A stretch of 64,000 nucleotides of DNA from the NCBI RefSeq assembly GCF_000315915.1, contig NC_020189.1, forward strand, positions 1 through 64,000. Direction: 5' to 3'. Below the pieces are notes generated by a model. That model had not been told where the DNA came from. It was given only the letters and a program-made list of their open reading frames with translations, and made no database searches. A program made the translations under genes and the position numbers. The number at the start of each line of letters is the position of its first letter. The stretch's first letter is position 1. Below, in pieces: positions 60,401-64,000 of this stretch. This DNA is from Henningerozyma blattae CBS 6284 (lineage: Eukaryota > Ascomycota > Saccharomycetes > Saccharomycetales > Saccharomycetaceae).

Positions 60401-60764
60401 CATTATCACGATTGTTATTATTATTAGTATTATCAATAATTTCTCTATTATTATTTATAACTGTGTTAGTTTCATTAGTAACACCTTGTGATGCTATATT
60501 ATCTTTTTCTTTGGATATAATCAAACTATCACTCGATGAGTTACTAATCTCATTACTAATTTCATTTATATTATTATCGTTCTCATCGTTATGATTTTCC
60601 TTATATTTCTTATTCGAGTTCTTCAGCATCAAACCTTGCAGTTTACCTTGAATCTCTAAATCATTCACCAATTGATGATACTCGTCTAACAATCTATTAA
60701 TGTTATTAATATTGGTATTATTACCATTATTCCATGGTTGCCCAAATGGCCAGAAGTTGGACAT
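57462..60764 (-). CDS. SAP155: Sit4 phosphatase-associated protein (SAPS family), Sap155/Sap4-like
   Basis: Regulatory subunit of the PP2A-like phosphatase Sit4, acting in G1/S progression and TOR-linked nutrient signalling. 1100 residues; yeast Sap155 has 1002 and Sap4 818. The start MSNFWPFGQPWNN is typical of this family. The SAPS helical-repeat region begins near LQQLDHSFIDNVLNEPELLN, continues with YPKYLNRATIISEIF, GIIDLLYNQNFIPKCLKFF and KFKIIELIAELLHCSNMGLM, and ends with NPWNNFWHNVIFDIIHQIFN and YMGHLVLIAEEV. Long Asn/Asp-rich inserts (about 65-165, 250-345 and 780-830), coded by AAT/GAT repeats, explain the extra length. S. cerevisiae has the pair YGL229C (SAP4) and YFR040W (SAP155). 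Length favours the Sap155 name, but the locus is ancestral to both. Confidence 0.9.
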   Translation of the reverse strand: MSNFWPFGQPWNNGNNTNINNINRLLDEYHQLVNDLEIQGKLQGLMLKNSNKKYKENHNDENDNNINEISNEISNSSSDSLIISKEKDNIASQGVTNETNTVINNNREIIDNTNNNNNRDNVADNGNISNDNSNNNNNSNNAFNENNDTTTTTNDNNDNDNNDTNDTNDISTIEITHIDSIVNLQQLDHSFIDNVLNEPELLNELNRQNNLLLDFICLGFFYDETSKTMINNIDYLLTELLVSIKNISADQNNDSGITNNRNNKSANDDPSLDGDNITDSKEKDSTHASVDLTANSLQDDEIINSSKINPNDNNYSNSDLKLSDLEPNSISNSNDNNATYENDDITTNNSNTISPSVSSSISSLIEEPPYPKYLNRATIISEIFSLNIWLITDSVVKNSQYLAKVWSILNFININNNKNNSPLISIFLKINQNLLFTNQEFYLNFIKLNLNFTNILLKFIKISPLIDFFIKCISTDKVETPTGIIDLLYNQNFIPKCLKFFDNKKFSADIQNSIGDLLKALITISSNTPLDDMSIGPNILTRQMVLPNTIDKFINIILYYKGNSLNVIISIVIELIRKNNSDYDQINLLNTTIKSYPPTNRDPIYLGFLLKKFSLILPELTSLIRNDNIDSVTKSTIILKNQLNEDYKPLGFEKFKIIELIAELLHCSNMGLMNSKKVEKIIKVRHIIRKKILKQIRLDYNKVHCTNTDDLLLAINNLSLDDIRDGDGMIKSTSKLNITTFDEGLQQMVSNTSRDEYTCASDVDNTKLNSLNDNESSNDINDNMTPNTNDDGSAQNFSLDDDGISGISDLDEEQLKNIENIDEDLIKDDDIDESFEIPYINDNQNSKLRKNSTIGDLFKISLYDSRFIIISIKSFLTNPWNNFWHNVIFDIIHQIFNGRMDFTYNSFLVYSLFDLNGSFKFIPNVNENSNSVKSEVPNNTLSEECNFSIINDFILKGYKDSYQFFKKTNMNLGYMGHLVLIAEEVVKFSKLYKVELISPTINDILQEEIWQSYTDNILNETRIMYSKILGGGTFIDDGNGNIIPQMVDPNTDSSQPDDDGNNNILGNNLNDQTQEKELSFSTELNLHKMIGNKLLHETQL

Positions 60765-61566
60765 AATATATTACAAAAAAAAGGAATAATAATGGTTTTA
60801 AGCGTGTGAAAACTAATATTATACTTTTTTTAGACTATTTTATGCTTTAATACAATAAAACAGAGGAAAATTCCAATTACTAAAATACTTATACGAAAAT
60901 CAATTGTAATAATCTTCAATACAATAATACAATAGTAGATAACTATCTTGGAACAAACACCGTAGAAGACAGATACAAAAAACACACGCACACACCTTAA
61001 TCTATTTTTTTACGGTTGTTTCTCTGTAAATACGCTTATAATAGTTCCAGTATGTAAACTTGACCTGTTTTAAATAACCTACACTGTCTTGTTTTAAAAT
61101 TACGTTTATCTTATTAACAATTTTGCGCAATTCTGTTTCTGTCGTTGTCGTTAATCTCCAAAAGGTAATGGGCAATTTTCGCTTTTCTTAGTGCCATGGA
61201 AAATTAAAAAAATAAAAAAAATGAACCTGGTAAAAACACAATGGTTGCAAATCTCGGAATAACTCGGACGTCTATCACGGGATGGAATTCTATAAAATTG
61301 AGCACGTGACGATCCTGTAATTTTCCGCAAAATATTTTTAGAGATTGCCATTTGGAGAAGGAGACCCCTACGTATTAAGAACAAGATTTTAGTATTTTTT
61401 GATAAGTAAGATATCTCAAAGGAAACAGGATTTGTGAGAGGAAAAGTAATATAAAAAAAAACAGGAAAAAAATTAAATAAGTAGCCACGAAAAAAGGAAT
61501 TGTAGCATAGACAATTAACTGTTTATTTATAAAGCATTACAAACATTAACGAAAATATACCTACTA
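60765..61566. promoter_or_regulatory. Divergent SAP/SHE10 promoter region
   Basis: 802 bp between divergent genes. A CACGTG box lies at 61303-61308. The stretch 61150-61390 is less AT-rich and carries a 77-codon minus-strand ORF that I cannot support as a gene. A-rich DNA precedes the SHE10 start. Confidence 0.45.
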
Positions 61567-63984
61567 ATGAGAGCTTTTTACAAATTAACACTGTTGTTCA
61601 CACTATGGGCCTTATATTGGCAAAATTATAAATGTCCAGCTTCAGATCACAAAGGTGGAGTAGATAATACTAGTTTACTTTGTGATATTTCGTCAGTCTC
61701 GTCTTGGCATCAATATTTTGAGAGACATTCTTCTATTTATCGAAGAGAAATCTCCCCCGCATTCCAATTCCCTAATAACAATACTTTTCTTGGAGAAGAT
61801 GGCATGTCAACTGAAGTTGATAAGGTAGTCCTAGTCCAAATAAGGGATTGGTCCTATGAACATATTATCCTTCCAATTAAACCAATTTTACAAAAGATAT
61901 CCAATCATATAGATTGGGATAAGCTTCATGAGATTTATTATCAAATTCAAATTAAACTAAAATTATATTACAATTTAAATATAATCCCAATCCAAATTAA
62001 GTGCGTAAATTTCTGGTTACAACATGAAATGTTTGTAAAGGACCTATTAAGTAAGACAGGATTAAATTGTAATTCCTCTAAAGCAAATGAAAAATGGTTA
62101 ATTCAATTTTTGGAAGAACTAATATTTAGTATTAAATATCTTTGTTTTAAGATTTATTTTTTTTTAAAAGAAAAAATTCAATTTATTCAACAAGATTATT
62201 TAATTGCCACTGAAATGTATTCTTCCATAAGAGAAAACCTGTCTTCTTCCACAACTGCTTCTTTATTATTAACTCAACCTTCTGCTTCTTTATCTTTATT
62301 ATCGACAGGTACTTCTCTGGACACATTTGTTACATCAACAATTAATATAAATGATAAAGAAATCGAAATTATTCTTGATAATGATGAAGATAAAAATAAT
62401 AAAAATATAAATGTGGAAACCCATTTACTCGCGAATGATGTGATCAACTTAAATAATCATAATTATGATAAACCGGTAGGGTTAACTGTTAACTTACCTG
62501 ATCAAGAATCTATTCAACAAGAATTCGAACTATGGTATAATTCAATTAATAGAAAATCCGAGAATATTTTAAAAATATTTAATAAGGATGTGGATGAAAT
62601 GATGAAATTAAAAATTGAAACAGTTGATCCTGAATTGATTTATTTAATGGAAAATTTAACAGCATTATCACAGATAGAATTTTCTAAGATTGTAAAGACT
62701 ATCCAGGACATTAATTGTACCTGTGAGGTTAATAATTCTAGTGGTGAAATCATATATTTCGATAGAACTGGCAAGACTCAATTGGCTCAATATATTACAA
62801 GACAAAAGATTGCCTCAATATTTGATACTACAAAGATACTTATAAAGAATAAAATTGATGAAATTAATGACACATTATTGGATTTAATTAAAGAGGTTCA
62901 AAAAGAAGTGTTCGATATGCATGAAGACTATGTTGATATGTTTGAAGAATGGGGTGATATTATGATTACTGAATGGTCCAAGAGAATGGCATATTTTGAT
63001 ATCATTAGTTCCAACTTAAATATCCACGATCCGGCTCAAGTCAATGATGATGATGACGAATTGTATATTGAAGATAGTTCTATTGACGATATTGAAATTG
63101 AAAATGACAAAGATTTTTTCCATAATAATTGGAGTAAATTTGTAAAAGTTAAAAAGGAATTAATCAAGCATCGTGACGATCTAGTTAGATATGAACCAGA
63201 TATAGAAATTATCGAAGAATTTTTAAAATCATATCAAAATGAAATTGATTTGATTGTTTATGAAACCAAGGAATATTTACATATCTTAAGAGCAAGAAGT
63301 AATGTATCCTTTGAATTACGTGAAAGAGAAGAAAAGATGAGAGAAATGGCCAAGATTGAAAAAGAAAATAAAGAATTGGAAGAAAGATTAATGAGATTGA
63401 AATTAGAAAAAGAGAAAGTCGAACGTGAAAGAGAATTATCTAAACAAAGAGAGTATGAATCTCAACGCTCTAAAATGCTAGAAGAACAAGAAAATACTAT
63501 AGATCAAATCATAGAGAATCAACGAATTCAGTCTGAAAAAAAGCAAAGTGAATTTCAACAAAGTGAATTACAAGAACAATTGAGTTTAAATTCTAAAGAA
63601 TCCGAAAGACTGGAAAAGGAAAGATTAGAAAGCATTGCCAAGAAACAAGAAGAAGCCATATCGGAAGAAAATCGTATAAGTAGCGAAAGACAAGAATTGG
63701 AGAGATATGAACGTGAAGTTCAAGAAAGAAAACAGCAAGAAATAGAAGATTCCATTAGACAGGAGGAATCCAAGATACAAAACGAGATGGTAGACGAGAT
63801 CGAAAGTACCATTACACAAGAAGAACCAAAAATGCAAGAAGAAACGTTAGAGGAAACTTTAACAATAGAATCACCTGAACTAGATGAAACAACGAAGGAG
63901 ACCATTGCAATTGAGCAACCTGAAATTGACGAAATTGAAAATGAGATAGAAGAGGATCCTCAGGAGTATGAGAATCCTACTTAG
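61567..63984 (+). CDS. SHE10: She10/Osw7 family spore-wall-related secreted protein
   Basis: S. cerevisiae SHE10 and its ohnologue OSW7 encode secretory-pathway proteins needed for proper outer spore wall formation. Here there are 805 residues, much longer than She10 (577). An N-terminal hydrophobic signal/anchor (MRAFYKLTLLFTLWALYWQN) is followed by a luminal Cys and the family-like SVSSWHQYFERHSSIYRREI and LVQIRDWSYEHIILPIKPIL. A conserved central part runs from about residue 310: DQESIQQEFELWYNSINRKS, INCTCEV, MHEDYVDMFEEWGDIMITEW and RLAYFDIISSNLN-type residues. The C-terminal ~220 residues (from about 575) form a long charged coiled coil rich in Glu, Lys, Gln and Arg, ending in acidic repeats. 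It is the YGL228W/YFR039C locus. Confidence 0.88.
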   Translation: MRAFYKLTLLFTLWALYWQNYKCPASDHKGGVDNTSLLCDISSVSSWHQYFERHSSIYRREISPAFQFPNNNTFLGEDGMSTEVDKVVLVQIRDWSYEHIILPIKPILQKISNHIDWDKLHEIYYQIQIKLKLYYNLNIIPIQIKCVNFWLQHEMFVKDLLSKTGLNCNSSKANEKWLIQFLEELIFSIKYLCFKIYFFLKEKIQFIQQDYLIATEMYSSIRENLSSSTTASLLLTQPSASLSLLSTGTSLDTFVTSTININDKEIEIILDNDEDKNNKNINVETHLLANDVINLNNHNYDKPVGLTVNLPDQESIQQEFELWYNSINRKSENILKIFNKDVDEMMKLKIETVDPELIYLMENLTALSQIEFSKIVKTIQDINCTCEVNNSSGEIIYFDRTGKTQLAQYITRQKIASIFDTTKILIKNKIDEINDTLLDLIKEVQKEVFDMHEDYVDMFEEWGDIMITEWSKRMAYFDIISSNLNIHDPAQVNDDDDELYIEDSSIDDIEIENDKDFFHNNWSKFVKVKKELIKHRDDLVRYEPDIEIIEEFLKSYQNEIDLIVYETKEYLHILRARSNVSFELREREEKMREMAKIEKENKELEERLMRLKLEKEKVERERELSKQREYESQRSKMLEEQENTIDQIIENQRIQSEKKQSEFQQSELQEQLSLNSKESERLEKERLESIAKKQEEAISEENRISSERQELERYEREVQERKQQEIEDSIRQEESKIQNEMVDEIESTITQEEPKMQEETLEETLTIESPELDETTKETIAIEQPEIDEIENEIEEDPQEYENPT

Positions 63985-64000
63985 TTATTTATACCTCTTA

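Overview
This window is nuclear DNA of a budding yeast of the family Saccharomycetaceae. Twenty of its protein-coding genes match well-known yeast proteins. The DNA is AT-rich, the genes are almost all intronless, a spliced tRNA-Tyr(GUA) gene is present, and retrotransposon LTR remnants sit in the gene-poor stretches. The gene order interleaves the two Saccharomyces cerevisiae duplicate tracks, the YGL253-YGL228 block and the YFR053-YFR039 block. Several genes expected in an undivided ancestral order are absent here, including essential ones (RTG2, ZIP2, RPN12, YMR31, BNA6, CNN1, CSE1, MTO1, DUG1, IRC6, KEG1, ERJ5). I infer a post-whole-genome-duplication yeast that resolved duplicate losses differently from Saccharomyces, such as the Vanderwaltozyma/Tetrapisispora group. 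The species itself is not proven.

Layout. 1-9600 is gene-poor: a tRNA-Tyr, a large diverged inverted repeat (about 620-2065), a solo LTR of a family I call A (3495-3929), a diverged direct repeat, two adjacent unrecognised ORFs on the minus strand (4974-6241), and an 88-codon GC-rich ORF (8618-8884). 9602-27008 is a dense conserved block: HXK2, HFM1/MER3 (spliced), RMR1-like, RET2, PRE4, PDE1, BRR6, RAI1, GUS1. 27009-29728 is a nest of LTRs: a short element with two near-identical ~455 bp LTRs sits inside an A-family LTR and has a perfect 5 bp target duplication. 29729-39823 holds RMD8, RTF1, TAD1 and KAP114. 39824-42846 is a 3 kb gene-less island built partly of a degenerate 20 bp repeat. 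42847-47495 holds DOC1, HAP2 and ADE5,7; HAP2 and the first part of ADE5,7 form a sharp GC-rich island with minisatellites and a hairpin in the shared promoter. 47496-48862 contains another A-LTR fragment whose end has expanded into a 42 bp tandem repeat. 48863-63984 holds a mitochondrial carrier (YFR045W/MRX20, spliced), SEC15, TAN1, EMC4, a YGL230C-like membrane protein, a SAP155/SAP4 homologue and SHE10.

Most genes are housekeeping functions that neighbour each other by ancestry, not by pathway: glycolysis (HXK2), COPI (RET2), proteasome (PRE4), cAMP turnover (PDE1), nuclear envelope (BRR6), RNA 5'-end quality control (RAI1), tRNA charging and modification (GUS1, TAD1, TAN1), transcription (RTF1, HAP2), nuclear import (KAP114), cell cycle (DOC1), purine synthesis (ADE5,7), exocytosis (SEC15) and ER membrane insertion (EMC4). 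The most informative regulatory observation is in the HFM1/MER3 homologue. It has an unusual 5' splice site, a perfect TACTAAC branch site and a perfect copy of the Mer1 splicing enhancer, which suggests that meiosis-specific splicing of this gene is conserved.
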